The notes: generated by a model not told the origin, from the sequence alone. A stretch of DNA of 64,000 nt from Thermoplasmata archaeon (GCA_021846395.1 JAJZXB010000003.1:1-64000), one strand, 5' to 3'. Shown: positions 36,197-45,427, counted from the first letter of the stretch. Numbers and translations: made by a program.

Positions 36197-36251
36197 TGGA
36201 TTCAGGGTCCATTTTCGCAGGAATTCGGGGGTTCAAATCCCCCTCTCCGCA
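36167..36251 (+). tRNA. tRNA-Leu (anticodon CAG), overlapping the endonuclease V gene
   Basis: The acceptor stem is GCGGAGA/TCTCCGC with discriminator A. Anticodon stem ATGGA/TCCAT encloses TTCAGGG with anticodon CAG. A long variable arm and T arm GGGGG-TTCAAAT-CCCCC complete the class II tRNA. The first 30 nucleotides (36167-36196) are also the last ten codons, including the stop, of the upstream alkyltransferase-endoV gene on the same strand. There is no encoded CCA. Confidence 0.96.
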
Positions 36252-36265
36252 CTTTGAAAGTGTAT

Positions 36266-36430
36266 TTATTTCATACAGTAAAATATACCTTTATATTTGC
36301 TTTTAAAGTGCCAAAAATCCATGAGGAATATATTTATTGCTGCATTTAGATCCCGATCAATAGAGATATTGCATGATCCACAGTTGAATACCCTTTCTTT
36401 CATAGGCATCTTCTGCCTGTGATTGCATTT
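36266..36430 (-). pseudogene. Relic of an IS200/IS605 TnpB C-terminus
   Basis: The reverse strand encodes KCNHRQKMPMKERVFNCGSC and then DRDLNAAINI: the second half of the TnpB zinc finger (C-x2-C) and the RuvC-III Asp in the canonical D-R-D-x-N-A-A-x-N-I string. The rest of the protein and the IS ends are missing. It lies 15 bases beyond the tRNA-Leu gene, a typical place for mobile-element scars. The 342-base gap between the tRNA and the next gene otherwise holds nothing recognisable. Confidence 0.8.
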
Positions 36431-36593
36431 ATATAACTATAATAATGCAAAGAATTATTTTTATTTTCCCAAAAAATCAACTATTTTAAAATAAATTAAC
36501 TGAAGTGGTTTTTATTCAAGAAATAGAAAATGTCAACGTTAATGCAACCGATAATGTTATATATTGTCTTTGGTTTATTGTATTTGGGATAAA

Positions 36594-37196
36594 ATGAGTG
36601 GTGAAAGATATTATTACTATATAAAACTCATAAATTCACCTACCGAAAACGATATTGGTTACTACATGGACATATCCCAGCAACTTGAAAATGACAATAT
36701 GCTGAATGAAGATGAGAGATACGATCTGGAGATGCTAATAGACAACTATATAACTACAAGAAAAAAGATGCATGTAAAGGTGATAAATGCAGTTACGGGA
36801 ATAGAAGAGGAACCACCAAAGACCATTTATGATGACTTTGGGGGAAATGCCGTTTTTCTGGGGATGGAGAGCAGATTTGGTGTTGAATGGAAGGTATATG
36901 AGCCAAAAAATGATTTTAATCTTCTATTTAAAAAATGGTATTATAATGAATATATTTCCAGAAAGTTGAACATTACACTTAAACAGGCAGTTCCCGGAAA
37001 AATAAGCAATTATTTTGACATACCACCATGGATATTTGGCACGGACTCATACAAGGGAGTACAGTATGTGCCCCTGAAGTCCATACTGGAAACTGCTGTT
37101 GCAATGGAACTCATACCCAATAAATACTATTTAACCACAAAAGGGATCCCAAAAGCATTCATAGATCATCTAAAAGAAGATGATATGTGGATATAA
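36594..37196 (+). CDS. Uncharacterised 200-aa protein
   Basis: Starts at the ATG giving MSGERYYYYIKLINS; a TTG ten codons upstream is less likely. A TATA-like stretch is about 38 bases upstream. The N-terminal part is acidic with predicted helices (EDERYDLEMLIDNYITTRKK). The C-terminal part has FDIPPWIFGTDSYKGVQYVP and a lysine-rich end, and no membrane helix or signal peptide is visible. I recognise no family. Codon use fits the host, so it appears native. Confidence 0.7.
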   Translation: MSGERYYYYIKLINSPTENDIGYYMDISQQLENDNMLNEDERYDLEMLIDNYITTRKKMHVKVINAVTGIEEEPPKTIYDDFGGNAVFLGMESRFGVEWKVYEPKNDFNLLFKKWYYNEYISRKLNITLKQAVPGKISNYFDIPPWIFGTDSYKGVQYVPLKSILETAVAMELIPNKYYLTTKGIPKAFIDHLKEDDMWI

Positions 37197-37354
37197 TTTC
37201 AATTTATTAACGTAATACCTTTATATATAACTCTGAGCTTTTAAGGGATGCTAATTAAATTTTTAAATCAATTATAACCTTTTACACTAAAATTTCCATT
37301 ATTTCACGATTAAAAAATATCAATAAAAATTGCTGATTTGAATATTTACATTGA

Positions 37355-37439
37355 TGCTGAGGGTCGGATTTGAACCGGCGAACCCCTTTGGGAACAGATT
37401 TTGAGTCTGTCACCTTTAACCTGACTCGGTAACCTCAGC
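37355..37439 (-). tRNA. tRNA-Leu (anticodon CAA)
   Basis: On the reverse strand the acceptor stem is GCTGAGG/CCTCAGC with discriminator A. Anticodon stem ACAGA/TCTGT encloses CTCAAAA with anticodon CAA. The variable arm is long. The T arm reads GCCGG-TTCAAAT-CCGAC, which leaves one C-A mismatch at the second base pair. No intron and no encoded CCA. It diverges from pcc1 with 60 bases between them. Confidence 0.95.
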
Positions 37440-37499
37440 TCATTAGGATAATCACATCATATATTATAAATTTTATAAATATGAGAAATATATACATAT

Positions 37500-37706
37500 A
37501 TGGAAATGTCCATTGAAATAGATGAGGAACGATGCGTGGACCTGTATAATTCGCTTTTACCGGATAATGATGAAAATATATTCATGAAGTGTTCGGATAG
37601 TAAGATTGAAATAAAAATTAAAAATTTAAAACTAACGTCCATATATAACATTACTGAAGATATATTAAGAAACTATGATGTGTTTTCAAAAATAAAAAAT
37701 TTATAA
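37500..37706 (+). CDS. pcc1: KEOPS complex subunit Pcc1
   Basis: The 68-residue protein is of the Pcc1/CTAG family: YNSLLPDND, the middle beta strands IEIKIKNLKLTSIYN and the C-terminal helix ITEDILRNYDVF. Pcc1 is the dimerising, tRNA-contacting subunit of KEOPS, which makes the t6A37 modification with Kae1, Bud32 and Cgi121; Cgi121 is encoded at 53.5 kb. A TATA-like box about 25 bases upstream suggests a leaderless mRNA. It is convergent with tfb, two bases apart. Confidence 0.88.
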   Translation: MEMSIEIDEERCVDLYNSLLPDNDENIFMKCSDSKIEIKIKNLKLTSIYNITEDILRNYDVFSKIKNL

Positions 37707-37708
37707 AT

Positions 37709-38650
37709 TTATTCTTCTATTGTAAGATTCAATTTCTCTGTTAATTCCTTATATCTGTTTCTGATTGTAACCTCTGTTACACCAGCAACCTCAGCTATTG
37801 CTCTCTGCGTTCTCCTTTCACCTGTTATCAATGATGCAATATATATTGCAGCTGCCGCGACTCCTGTAGGCCCTTTTCCAGATGTTAGATCGTTATCAAC
37901 AGCCATTTTAAGGATCTCTTCAGCTCTCTTTCTGGCCTCCATCGATAATCTCAATTTGGAACAGAATCTATTTACATAATCATCAGGTTTTGATGGTAAT
38001 ATATTCAATTTAAGATATCTTGCCATTATACGATATGTTCTTCCTATTTCCTTCTTTTTTACCCTTGTTACAGATGCAATTTCATCCAGAGTTCTTGGAA
38101 CATTTGTTATTCTGCATGCTGCATAAATTGAACCGGCAACAACACCCTCAATTGACCTTCCTCTTATCATATTCTGTTTAACTGCCTTTCTGTAAATAAC
38201 CGCTGCTGTTTCACGAACATCGTTTGGAATGCTCAAATTTGATGCCATTCTTTCAAGTTCCTGCAATGCTTGTGAAAGATTTCTCTCAGCAGCATTGGAA
38301 ACTTTTATTCTCTTCTGCCATTTCCTCAAACGATAAAGCTGTGCCCTATTCCTTGTGGGAATGGATTTTCCATATGAATCTTTATTTTTCCAGGATATAT
38401 CTGTTGATAAACCCTTGTCGTGAATTGTGTATGTCATTGGAGAACCAGTTCTTGCCCTGCTCTCGCTCTGTTCCGAATCGAATGCTCTCCATTCTGGACC
38501 CTCGTCAATATAACTATCGTCTATAACCAGACCACAGTTAGAACACACAAGTTCACCCCGCTCATAATCTCTAACAAGCTGTGAAGAACCACATTCCGGG
38601 CATTTATCTATTTCATAAATATTTTTTTTCTTTTCTTTTTCATCAACCAT
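37709..38650 (-). CDS. tfb: Transcription initiation factor TFB
   Basis: 313 residues from the ATG at 38650, preferred over a GTG nine bases earlier because GGTGA lies just upstream as a ribosome binding site. An N-terminal zinc ribbon (CPECGSSQL...CSNCG), the B-reader/linker region ([20 protein letters not shown]), and two cyclin repeats, the second ending with the helix-turn-helix [14 protein letters not shown] that reads the BRE, are all present. It recruits RNA polymerase with TBP. The gar1-tfb order with nearly no gap is a common archaeal pair. A paralogue is encoded head-to-head at 39096. Confidence 0.97.
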   Translation of the reverse strand: MVDEKEKKKNIYEIDKCPECGSSQLVRDYERGELVCSNCGLVIDDSYIDEGPEWRAFDSEQSESRARTGSPMTYTIHDKGLSTDISWKNKDSYGKSIPTRNRAQLYRLRKWQKRIKVSNAAERNLSQALQELERMASNLSIPNDVRETAAVIYRKAVKQNMIRGRSIEGVVAGSIYAACRITNVPRTLDEIASVTRVKKKEIGRTYRIMARYLKLNILPSKPDDYVNRFCSKLRLSMEARKRAEEILKMAVDNDLTSGKGPTGVAAAAIYIASLITGERRTQRAIAEVAGVTEVTIRNRYKELTEKLNLTIEE

Positions 38651-38660
38651 TTTTCTCACC

Positions 38661-38879
38661 TTAACATCTCACATATATTTTATCTGTATTTTCATTCTTA
38701 CTCCCCATATATGCAAGGGCATAAGGATGTGATACGGGACCAAGCACTCGAGTTATCTTGCCTATCGGTTTATCGTATTCATCAAATATTTTTTGATTGA
38801 TTGCTGCGCACTCATTTATCCGTATCAGTATTTCATTGTTCTTTATATGAACTATATTACATTTATATTTCATATACAT
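38661..38879 (-). CDS. gar1: H/ACA ribonucleoprotein subunit Gar1
   Basis: About 72 residues from [10 protein letters not shown]; the second Met two codons later is equally possible. Either fits a leaderless mRNA because a TATATA box lies about 22-28 bases upstream. The core [20 protein letters not shown] is diagnostic for Gar1, the subunit that regulates substrate release by Cbf5 in rRNA pseudouridylation. An open frame extends 21 codons further upstream but lacks similarity. It is cotranscribed with tfb ten bases on. Confidence 0.85.
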   Translation of the reverse strand: MYMKYKCNIVHIKNNEILIRINECAAINQKIFDEYDKPIGKITRVLGPVSHPYALAYMGSKNENTDKIYVRC

Positions 38880-39095
38880 CCTACTATATGCAAAATCTAT
38901 ATATAAAACTTTCGTAATATTATTAAAAATAAAAATTTTCATATTAAAATATTCGTGTATAAAACTGTGTAATTGAACGCTATACTTAATTTGTAATTTA
39001 TTTAGTGAAAAATTAATATGAATAATTTACATCGATAAATATAAAAAACTTTTAATATTTAAAAAGTAATGTCTATATAAATTTTGGGTGGTTTA

Positions 39096-40010
39096 ATGGA
39101 GACTGATGATGTTAAAAATTGTCCCGAATGTGGTTCTAATCATTTGGTTAAAGATTATGAAAGAGGTGAGTTAATTTGCAATGAATGCGGCATGGTTTTG
39201 GAAGATTCGCTTATTGATCTAGGACCAGAATGGCGTTCTTTTGATAGTGATCAGAACGAAAAAAGATCGCGCACTGGATCACCAATGAGTTACTTAAGCC
39301 ATGATAAGGGCCTGGCAACTGAAATTTCATGGTCAAATAAAGATTATTATGGAAAGAAGATACCGCATAGAAATAGGGCCCAGATATACCGAGTAAGAAA
39401 ATGGCATCAGAGAATAAGGGTTAGCAATGCCGCAGAAAGAAACCTATCAATGGCATTGCAGCTATTGAATGAGGATGGAACCAAACTTGGCATCCCAAAG
39501 GATATAAAGGAAACCGCTGCATTAATATATAGGAAGGCAGTTGATAAAAATCTCATTAGAGGGAGGAGCATTGAAAGCATTGTGTGTGCCTCAATTTATG
39601 CATCGTGCAGAATGATTGATCTTCCACGGACACTTGATGAAATTTCAAAGGTCTCATTTGTAAATAAAAAGAAAATAGGTAAGGCCTATAGACACCTTGC
39701 AAAGGAACTGGCACTGAATATTAAACCCACAACACCCTATTCATATGTATCTCAATTCTGCAATAAGCTGGATCTGGATAAGCAAGTGATAATTGACAGT
39801 GAAAATATCATAAGGATGGCTGCTGAGATGGGAATATCAACTGGAAAAGGGCCAACAGGAATTGCTGCAGCTTCTATTTATATTTCTGCAATTAAAAATG
39901 GAAAACCAAGAACACAAAAAGATGTGGCTCGAATATCTGGCGTTACCGAGGTAACTATAAGAAATCGCTATAAGGAAATAGGCAAAGCAATGGGTTTTGA
40001 GGAAGAATAA
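39096..40010 (+). CDS. Second TFB paralogue
   Basis: 304 residues from the ATG at 39096; GGTGG seven bases upstream supports this start over a TTG four codons earlier. It is collinear with the neighbouring TFB over its entire length: zinc ribbon CPECGSNHL...CNECG, RTGSPMSYLSHDKGLATEIS, RGRSIESIVCASIYASC and [18 protein letters not shown]. It differs in the B-linker and in the second cyclin repeat. Two TFBs allow alternative promoter sets. The genes are head to head around gar1, with about 217 bases between the gar1 and second tfb starts. Confidence 0.96.
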   Translation: METDDVKNCPECGSNHLVKDYERGELICNECGMVLEDSLIDLGPEWRSFDSDQNEKRSRTGSPMSYLSHDKGLATEISWSNKDYYGKKIPHRNRAQIYRVRKWHQRIRVSNAAERNLSMALQLLNEDGTKLGIPKDIKETAALIYRKAVDKNLIRGRSIESIVCASIYASCRMIDLPRTLDEISKVSFVNKKKIGKAYRHLAKELALNIKPTTPYSYVSQFCNKLDLDKQVIIDSENIIRMAAEMGISTGKGPTGIAAASIYISAIKNGKPRTQKDVARISGVTEVTIRNRYKEIGKAMGFEEE

Positions 40011-40116
40011 TCTACCCATGATGGAATTTTTAAACGCGGAGTGATTTGAAATATACAATGCTATATTTTTACTATAATTTGCTGGTATTTTCTGGAGTTG
40101 TTGAATTATTTGGTTA

Positions 40117-40857
40117 TTATATAGAACTTCCCTTAATGGAAATTGTAATAAATGCAGTATGGGCTATAATATTATTATCTGGTCTAGTGGCATTTTCTCT
40201 TACAATTATATTCCTTTTTATAATCTCAACAGTTTCTATTATGTAAAAATTGTTATTTTTCAATTCAATTACATTTTTCTCAGCCTGATTAAAATTTGGA
40301 GAATATGTAATTAAAAACCCGCCATTTTTAATATTTTTTTTAATATTGCCTATTGCATTCCATGGGTCTGGCATATCGAGGATTGCTGTGTCAAATGCTC
40401 CACTCAATTTGCATGTTTTTATATCAGAGTTAATTATTTCCCACTTTTCAATATCCATGAATTTTGACACATTTTTTCTTGCGTTTTCAATGAATTCACC
40501 GTTGATATCAACGGTAGTCAAATGGCCAGAAGAACCAATGAAATTCAATATGGAATAGCTAAGGTTACCTATTCCGATGCCGGATTCCAGTATATTTTTA
40601 CCGGGCAATATTGCTCCAGAATATATTATATATGCAATGTCGGAAGGAATTATGGTCTGTGTCATCCGCCCAGAGACCTCATTAAAAAAAAATGGATCGG
40701 GCCTAAGAATTATGAATGTTTTTCCATCAAGTTTTATAGTATCTCCTGGTTCAAAAATATTATTTACAGGTAATTTAAATGACTTGTTTTTAACTTGAGC
40801 TGTATTTGTTTTTTCATCAAATAATCCCGAGTAATTTTCCGATTTTATTATATACAC
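40117..40857 (-). CDS. trmI: tRNA (adenine-N1)-methyltransferase
   Basis: A 246-residue SAM-dependent enzyme. After a small N-terminal beta domain comes ESGIGIGNLSYSIL (motif I), TVDINGEFIENARKNV (acidic SAM-ribose residue), DTAILDMPDPWNAI (the D-x-P-x-P/W catalytic motif of TrmI) and GGFLITYSPNFNQAEK. It methylates A57/A58 in the tRNA T loop in archaea. It is 25 bases downstream, on the same strand, of the GMP synthase subunit gene. Confidence 0.9.
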   Translation of the reverse strand: MYIIKSENYSGLFDEKTNTAQVKNKSFKLPVNNIFEPGDTIKLDGKTFIILRPDPFFFNEVSGRMTQTIIPSDIAYIIYSGAILPGKNILESGIGIGNLSYSILNFIGSSGHLTTVDINGEFIENARKNVSKFMDIEKWEIINSDIKTCKLSGAFDTAILDMPDPWNAIGNIKKNIKNGGFLITYSPNFNQAEKNVIELKNNNFYIIETVEIIKRNIIVRENATRPDNNIIAHTAFITISIKGSSI

Positions 40858-40882
40858 TGTAGCTGATTCATATAGGACATAT

Positions 40883-41449
40883 TTATTTTTTGCATCTATC
40901 TATAAAATTCTTAAATATCTCTGTACCAAACTGTGTATTATTAACTTCTGGATGAAATTGTACTCCAAAAATATCCCTATCTTTATGATAAAAAGCCTGA
41001 ATATGGCACGTATTAGATGAAGCACATACAACATAATCATCTGATATGTTCTTTATCTCATCATTATGATTTTCCCATGCATATATTCTATCGGGAAGAT
41101 TGTAGAATATTGATTTATTTTCGCTGAACAGTACCTCCTTCTTACCATATTCGGGATGTATGGCCCTTCCAACTGATCCTCCTGAGTTCAGTGCAATAAA
41201 CTGGGCACCAACACATATTCCAAAAACTGGATAGTCGTGCATTTCAATATAATCTCTTATATTGCCAAGTTTATCCAGTTCAGTATCAATACTAGCTGGC
41301 CCCCCCGACAGAACTATGCCATCAAGATTGTCAAGCTTTGAACTATCCACAGTATTGGGTAAAATTTCAGAATCTATATCAAATGATTTTAGGACACGCC
41401 ATTCTCTGTGCGTCCACTGTCCACCATTATCTATAACATCTATTTTCAC
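40883..41449 (-). CDS. guaAA: GMP synthase glutamine amidotransferase subunit
   Basis: A 188-residue class I glutaminase that supplies ammonia for XMP to GMP. Catalytic Cys79 in GICVGAQ, His166 and Glu168 in QFHPEVNNTQFG, and the oxyanion segment VLSGGPAS are all present. In archaea the amidotransferase and the ATP pyrophosphatase are separate proteins; the partner GuaAB is not in the window. The N-terminal IDNGGQWTH is typical. It is an apparent first gene before trmI. Confidence 0.92.
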   Translation of the reverse strand: MKIDVIDNGGQWTHREWRVLKSFDIDSEILPNTVDSSKLDNLDGIVLSGGPASIDTELDKLGNIRDYIEMHDYPVFGICVGAQFIALNSGGSVGRAIHPEYGKKEVLFSENKSIFYNLPDRIYAWENHNDEIKNISDDYVVCASSNTCHIQAFYHKDRDIFGVQFHPEVNNTQFGTEIFKNFIDRCKK

Positions 41450-41628
41450 AATTCAAAATTATAAAGGAGTATTTAAACAAATCATTCCTTTAATTGCCAA
41501 ATGTGTGTGGATAAATTTTAAACATAAATGTAGTTGTTATTAAACTATGGCTTTTCAGGGCTTTTTTGAACGTTTACATCAATGTATTTTATCGCTCTCC
41601 ATGGAAAACTTTTTTTTATTGCTGAAAT

Positions 41629-41853
41629 TTAAAATTCGTATATGCCTGTAAAAAATAAATTGCCATTTTCATTAACTTTTATAACTATAACCTTGATATT
41701 ATGGTATTTTCCATCCCCCATATAAACATTTACGGCATAATTATTCAAAAGAGCATATGCCAGGGTTCTTTTGATATCTGAAACTGAAATATCACTTAAA
41801 GGGTTTGATTCAATTAGGTGCCCATCCTTAAATGATGTTAATGCGAGTATCAT
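41629..41853 (-). CDS. Small protein of unknown function, 74 aa
   Basis: ATG-started frame MILALTSFKDGHLIESNPLS with alternating hydrophobic strands (VNVYMGDG, IKVIVIKVNENGNLFFTG) and one central helix (SVSDIKRTLAYALLNN). This is a compact alpha/beta pattern without membrane helix or cysteine. No named family recognised. It is downstream of the membrane protein at 41874 with 20 bases between, suggesting one transcript. Confidence 0.5.
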   Translation of the reverse strand: MILALTSFKDGHLIESNPLSDISVSDIKRTLAYALLNNYAVNVYMGDGKYHNIKVIVIKVNENGNLFFTGIYEF

Positions 41854-41873
41854 TATAATCTCTCTGCATATTT

Positions 41874-42119
41874 TTACTTTTTCCCATTATTTTTATCCAT
41901 ACTGATGATAGATTTTTGATAATTATACAGCATAAGAATTTCAATAATTAAAAGAAAAAAAATCACGGATAAAATGGTAAGAATATATGTAATAATTAAA
42001 TTAGTAATAAATAAGGAAGACAACAACCTTAGACCAAGGACAATAATGCTGAAAATCAAGATTATTTTTCTATTTTTCCATGTGAACCTATTGTAATCCT
42101 TGGCATTTAATACAGTCAT
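41874..42119 (-). CDS. Small two-helix membrane protein, 81 aa
   Basis: A basic N-terminus (NAKDYNRFTWKNRK) is followed by two hydrophobic helices (about 19-37 and 42-66) and a polar, lysine-rich tail. No family recognised. The alternating charge (positive-inside) places both termini in the cytoplasm. It is divergent from the MFS gene at 42286. Confidence 0.5.
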   Translation of the reverse strand: MTVLNAKDYNRFTWKNRKIILIFSIIVLGLRLLSSLFITNLIITYILTILSVIFFLLIIEILMLYNYQKSIISMDKNNGKK

Positions 42120-42285
42120 TTTTCAATTATCATATATTGATATTTTAACTTATTTTAAATGTAAAAATTCACTCTTACGGCATCATAAAAATATTTTGTT
42201 TAACTCTATACTGTAATTCAGTAATTTATTAAAAAAACTTAAATTTGTAAATAATATTCCAAAGAACATTAAGGGATGATATTTT

Positions 42286-43470
42286 ATGAATAACCAGTTA
42301 ACTAAAAAACTTGAGTTTCCAAAAATTATGCTGCCTTCATTTTTATCGTTTTATTTAAATTCATCCATCAGATATTTCATTCCAGCAATTCTTCCAATTA
42401 TCATTGTAAATCTGAACATTAGTGTTTTCTATGGATCGCTACTGATTACATCGTACTGGCTTGGCTATACCTTTTTTCAAATACCTGCTGGTATAATATC
42501 CGATAAAATAGGACTTGCAATAACAGCAAAAATATCTTTTTTAGGCATTTTTCTGCTATTCATTTTTTTATTTCTAATGATAAATTCATATACAGCATTA
42601 ATTTTCATTCAATTTTTACTTGGTATGTCATCGGCTGCAGTGTATGTTTCAGATGCCTCTCTTGTACAGGCATGGGTGCCTAGAAAAAAAAGGTCAATGT
42701 CAATAGGAACATACCAGACGGCGTATTTTATAGGTGCGTCTATAGGGGAATTTATCACATTAAAGCTTATCAATATTAGTTTTGATTTGCCATTTTACTT
42801 TATTATAATTTTATTGTTTGGCATTGCATTAATTAATTTTATATTTTTAAAGGAACCTCTGCATAGAAAGAAGCAGGTTAAAAATAAAATTTCTAGAGAT
42901 ATAGCCTATGTGGCATTGATCCGTTTTTCCGCAGGGTTTTCATATCTTGGGTTCCTGTCTTTATATTCAACATTCATTGTGTTTTCCCACCTTGTTTTGA
43001 CTCGCGATCTGTTTTTATATATGTGGATACCTGCCGCTGGAGGAATAATAACATCACCACTGGGCGGAATAATATCAAAAAAATATATAAGAGCCAAAGC
43101 CAAATTTGCTGTTTCTACTACTTTGATTCTGGCAATATTTATTATGTTTATTGGGTTCATACATGGGTACATACTTCTATTTTTAACATTCTTTACGGGA
43201 TTTTTTTACGGCCTGTATGCTGGGCCGTCAATGGGGATGGCATCAGATGTTAGTGGTGGTGACAAGAATATTGGTTCTTCCAGTGGGATAATAAACTTCA
43301 GTTCACAGGTTGGTGGAAGTATATCTCCCGTATTGATTGGATATATTTTTACAGTTTACCACGTGTTCTTTATACCATTCATAATTCTTGGCCTTGTTTC
43401 AATTATAGCCCTGATTCCCGTAATTATAAAAATAAAAAAATCAGCAATAGGCGACCCGCCTGAAGCTTAA
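42286..43470 (+). CDS. MFS transporter
   Basis: A 394-residue, twelve-helix major facilitator. The loop 2-3 motif is GIISDKIGLAITAK, and helix 4-5 has VSDASLVQAWVPRKKRSMSIGTYQTAYF, resembling the nitrate/sialate/phthalate-type MFS (ACS/OPA-like) group. The central loop is basic (KEPLHRKKQVKNKISRD). The substrate is not predictable. TATA-like sequences occur in the 166-base gap upstream. Confidence 0.78.
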   Translation: MNNQLTKKLEFPKIMLPSFLSFYLNSSIRYFIPAILPIIIVNLNISVFYGSLLITSYWLGYTFFQIPAGIISDKIGLAITAKISFLGIFLLFIFLFLMINSYTALIFIQFLLGMSSAAVYVSDASLVQAWVPRKKRSMSIGTYQTAYFIGASIGEFITLKLINISFDLPFYFIIILLFGIALINFIFLKEPLHRKKQVKNKISRDIAYVALIRFSAGFSYLGFLSLYSTFIVFSHLVLTRDLFLYMWIPAAGGIITSPLGGIISKKYIRAKAKFAVSTTLILAIFIMFIGFIHGYILLFLTFFTGFFYGLYAGPSMGMASDVSGGDKNIGSSSGIINFSSQVGGSISPVLIGYIFTVYHVFFIPFIILGLVSIIALIPVIIKIKKSAIGDPPEA

Positions 43471-43582
43471 AGTATTATTTTTATTTGAATTTTACTGGAA
43501 ATATCCTACTTTCTGGTATTTACTTATAAAATTTAATATATTCTTGAATAATTTATAAATAAAAGAACTTTAAATTAACTGC

Positions 43583-44317
43583 TTAGCGATTTGACTGCCA
43601 TTTCACAAAAAATCTTGCAAGAAGACCGTACACGACTACTTCAGCAATAAATATATAAACCATATTCATTTGAAATGGAGCCAGATTGAATATGCCCTGG
43701 GCCAGTACTGCAGCTGGTGTTGTTGGAGATAAGGATATTATATACAGAAATGCGTTTGGAACGTAATAATATGGATAAAATGTTGGTGGCAAAATGCTTG
43801 TGATTATTGTAAGTATGGCTGTTATTCCCCATATATTTCTCAAATGATTTATTGAACCTGAAATTATAAACGATATTGATGTTGTGGTAATAATCAAAAA
43901 TACCATAATAAGAATCATGCCAAGAACATTATAAAGCGTAAATAGGTGGTATATAGTTCCCATATAGGTATATAAAACTATTCCAGGAATGGCAAAAACA
44001 AGATAGCTCAGTGTGAGTGCAATCATATAATCCGATGCCCGGATATCAGTGGCAACATACAGTTCCTGCATTCTCAATTGCAATCGAAAAAATGCTGCAT
44101 CACCGGCACCTGACAGACCTATGGAACCAATAAATGCAATCAGCCCTCCCACAATGGCAAATTTTACCAGAAGTCCGTGGCTTAAAACATAAACAAGGAA
44201 TAGCAACGTCAGTGGCGTGGCCAGAGATGCGATTAAATATGATGGCCCCCTGATAATTGTTTTTAACCCGTAATACCATGCCATAGCACCTATAAACCTA
44301 ATATTCAATATCCACAC
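43583..44317 (-). CDS. ABC transporter permease (ABC-2 type)
   Basis: A 244-residue membrane protein with six helices and an amphipathic segment in the first loop, as in ABC-2 (DrrB-like) permeases. Its start overlaps the ATPase gene by 20 bases, and the two clearly form one exporter. No substrate-binding protein is encoded nearby, consistent with export of a drug, lipid or polymer. Confidence 0.8.
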   Translation of the reverse strand: MWILNIRFIGAMAWYYGLKTIIRGPSYLIASLATPLTLLFLVYVLSHGLLVKFAIVGGLIAFIGSIGLSGAGDAAFFRLQLRMQELYVATDIRASDYMIALTLSYLVFAIPGIVLYTYMGTIYHLFTLYNVLGMILIMVFLIITTTSISFIISGSINHLRNIWGITAILTIITSILPPTFYPYYYVPNAFLYIISLSPTTPAAVLAQGIFNLAPFQMNMVYIFIAEVVVYGLLARFFVKWQSNR

Positions 44318-45137
44318 CTCTCATGATAAAAAGATCCTCTATTGTGATTCTTTTAATAACATTATATTCACTATTATATTTGCCAATTTCATCTGAATTT
44401 ATATATTTTATGTATATATTTCCAATATTGTATGAATTATCCAGCTTTGAATATGATTCCACTCTTATTTTATTTCTGTATGGATATAACAGTTTATCAT
44501 ACGTTCCAGAGTTTATGATTGACCCATCGTTTATCATATATATTTTCTGTGACAGCTCCCTTGCCTCTTCCATATAATGTGTGGTCAGAATTACATTTCC
44601 ATTGAGCATTTTTATTGCACTCCATGTTTCCATTCTTGATATGGGATCAAGTCCTGTTGTGGGCTCATCAAGAAAAATATTTTCTGCATTTGATGCGAGA
44701 GCCATTGCCACGAACATCTTTCTTTTCATTCCACCGGATAATTCATCAGTAGGTTTGTTACGATCATCATACAGATTAACAATTTTCAGAGCGTTTAATG
44801 CTTCATCCTTTGCAGATTTAAACGAAAAACCCCTTGCCGTCAGATACATAAATACCTGTTCATATGATGTTAATATTCCTATTGGCGATGATTCCTGTGG
44901 TATGCTTACTATTTTTTTTCTAACCTTCTCCACATCTCGAATTATGCTTAAATTATCAATAAAGGCATCTCCACTGCTTGGTTTTAGCTGTGTTGACAGT
45001 ATCCTCAAAAGAGTTGTTTTTCCAGCGCCATTTTTTCCAATAATTGTGGATATACCTGAATCTATTCTGCAATTGATGTTGTTAACAGCGACCTTATTTT
45101 TACCATAAATTTTTGAAATTCCCCTGATGTCAATCAT
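44298..45137 (-). CDS. ABC transporter ATP-binding protein
   Basis: A 279-residue ATPase with Walker A GKNGAGKTT (about 34-42), Q-loop IPQES, signature LSGGMKRK, Walker B IFLDEPTTGLD and the H-loop in LTTHYMEEAREL. The domain is DrrA/CcmA-like, and a short C-terminal extension (after about residue 215) is present. It precedes its permease by an overlap of 20 bases. Upstream lies a 290-base AT-rich region with no gene. Confidence 0.92.
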   Translation of the reverse strand: MIDIRGISKIYGKNKVAVNNINCRIDSGISTIIGKNGAGKTTLLRILSTQLKPSSGDAFIDNLSIIRDVEKVRKKIVSIPQESSPIGILTSYEQVFMYLTARGFSFKSAKDEALNALKIVNLYDDRNKPTDELSGGMKRKMFVAMALASNAENIFLDEPTTGLDPISRMETWSAIKMLNGNVILTTHYMEEARELSQKIYMINDGSIINSGTYDKLLYPYRNKIRVESYSKLDNSYNIGNIYIKYINSDEIGKYNSEYNVIKRITIEDLFIMRGVDIEY

Positions 45138-45427
45138 AAATTCACCATCCGATGGATTGCACTTTATTTTTTATTATAATATATGTGTTTATACACGAAT
45201 ACGTATAAAGAATAAAAAGTGCGATGGTAAATATTACGATAGAATATTTAAAAATATATATTTGTGTATGAATACTGGTTATGATCTGGACATAGTTATA
45301 CCTCCTATTAAATAACACAATTAATATATTGCTCCTTTTAACTATATGCAAATTATTAATGGGTATAATCAAAATTTCTACACACTTAATAAAAATTATT
45401 AACCAATAAAGAATATATCTAATTAAC

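Noticed and set aside
40046-40246. 66-codon hydrophobic forward frame
   Set aside because: Runs antiparallel to the 3' part of trmI; the hydrophobicity is the complement of coding codons, and no ribosome binding site precedes it.
41547-41651. Possible 34-codon forward frame after a TATA-like stretch
   Set aside because: Overlaps the end of the reverse 74-aa gene and has no distinctive composition; not separable from chance.
45138-45427. Open frames of 62 and 95 codons around the ABC transporter promoter region
   Set aside because: AT-rich with high Ile/Tyr/Asn content, overlapping each other on opposite strands and without family similarity.
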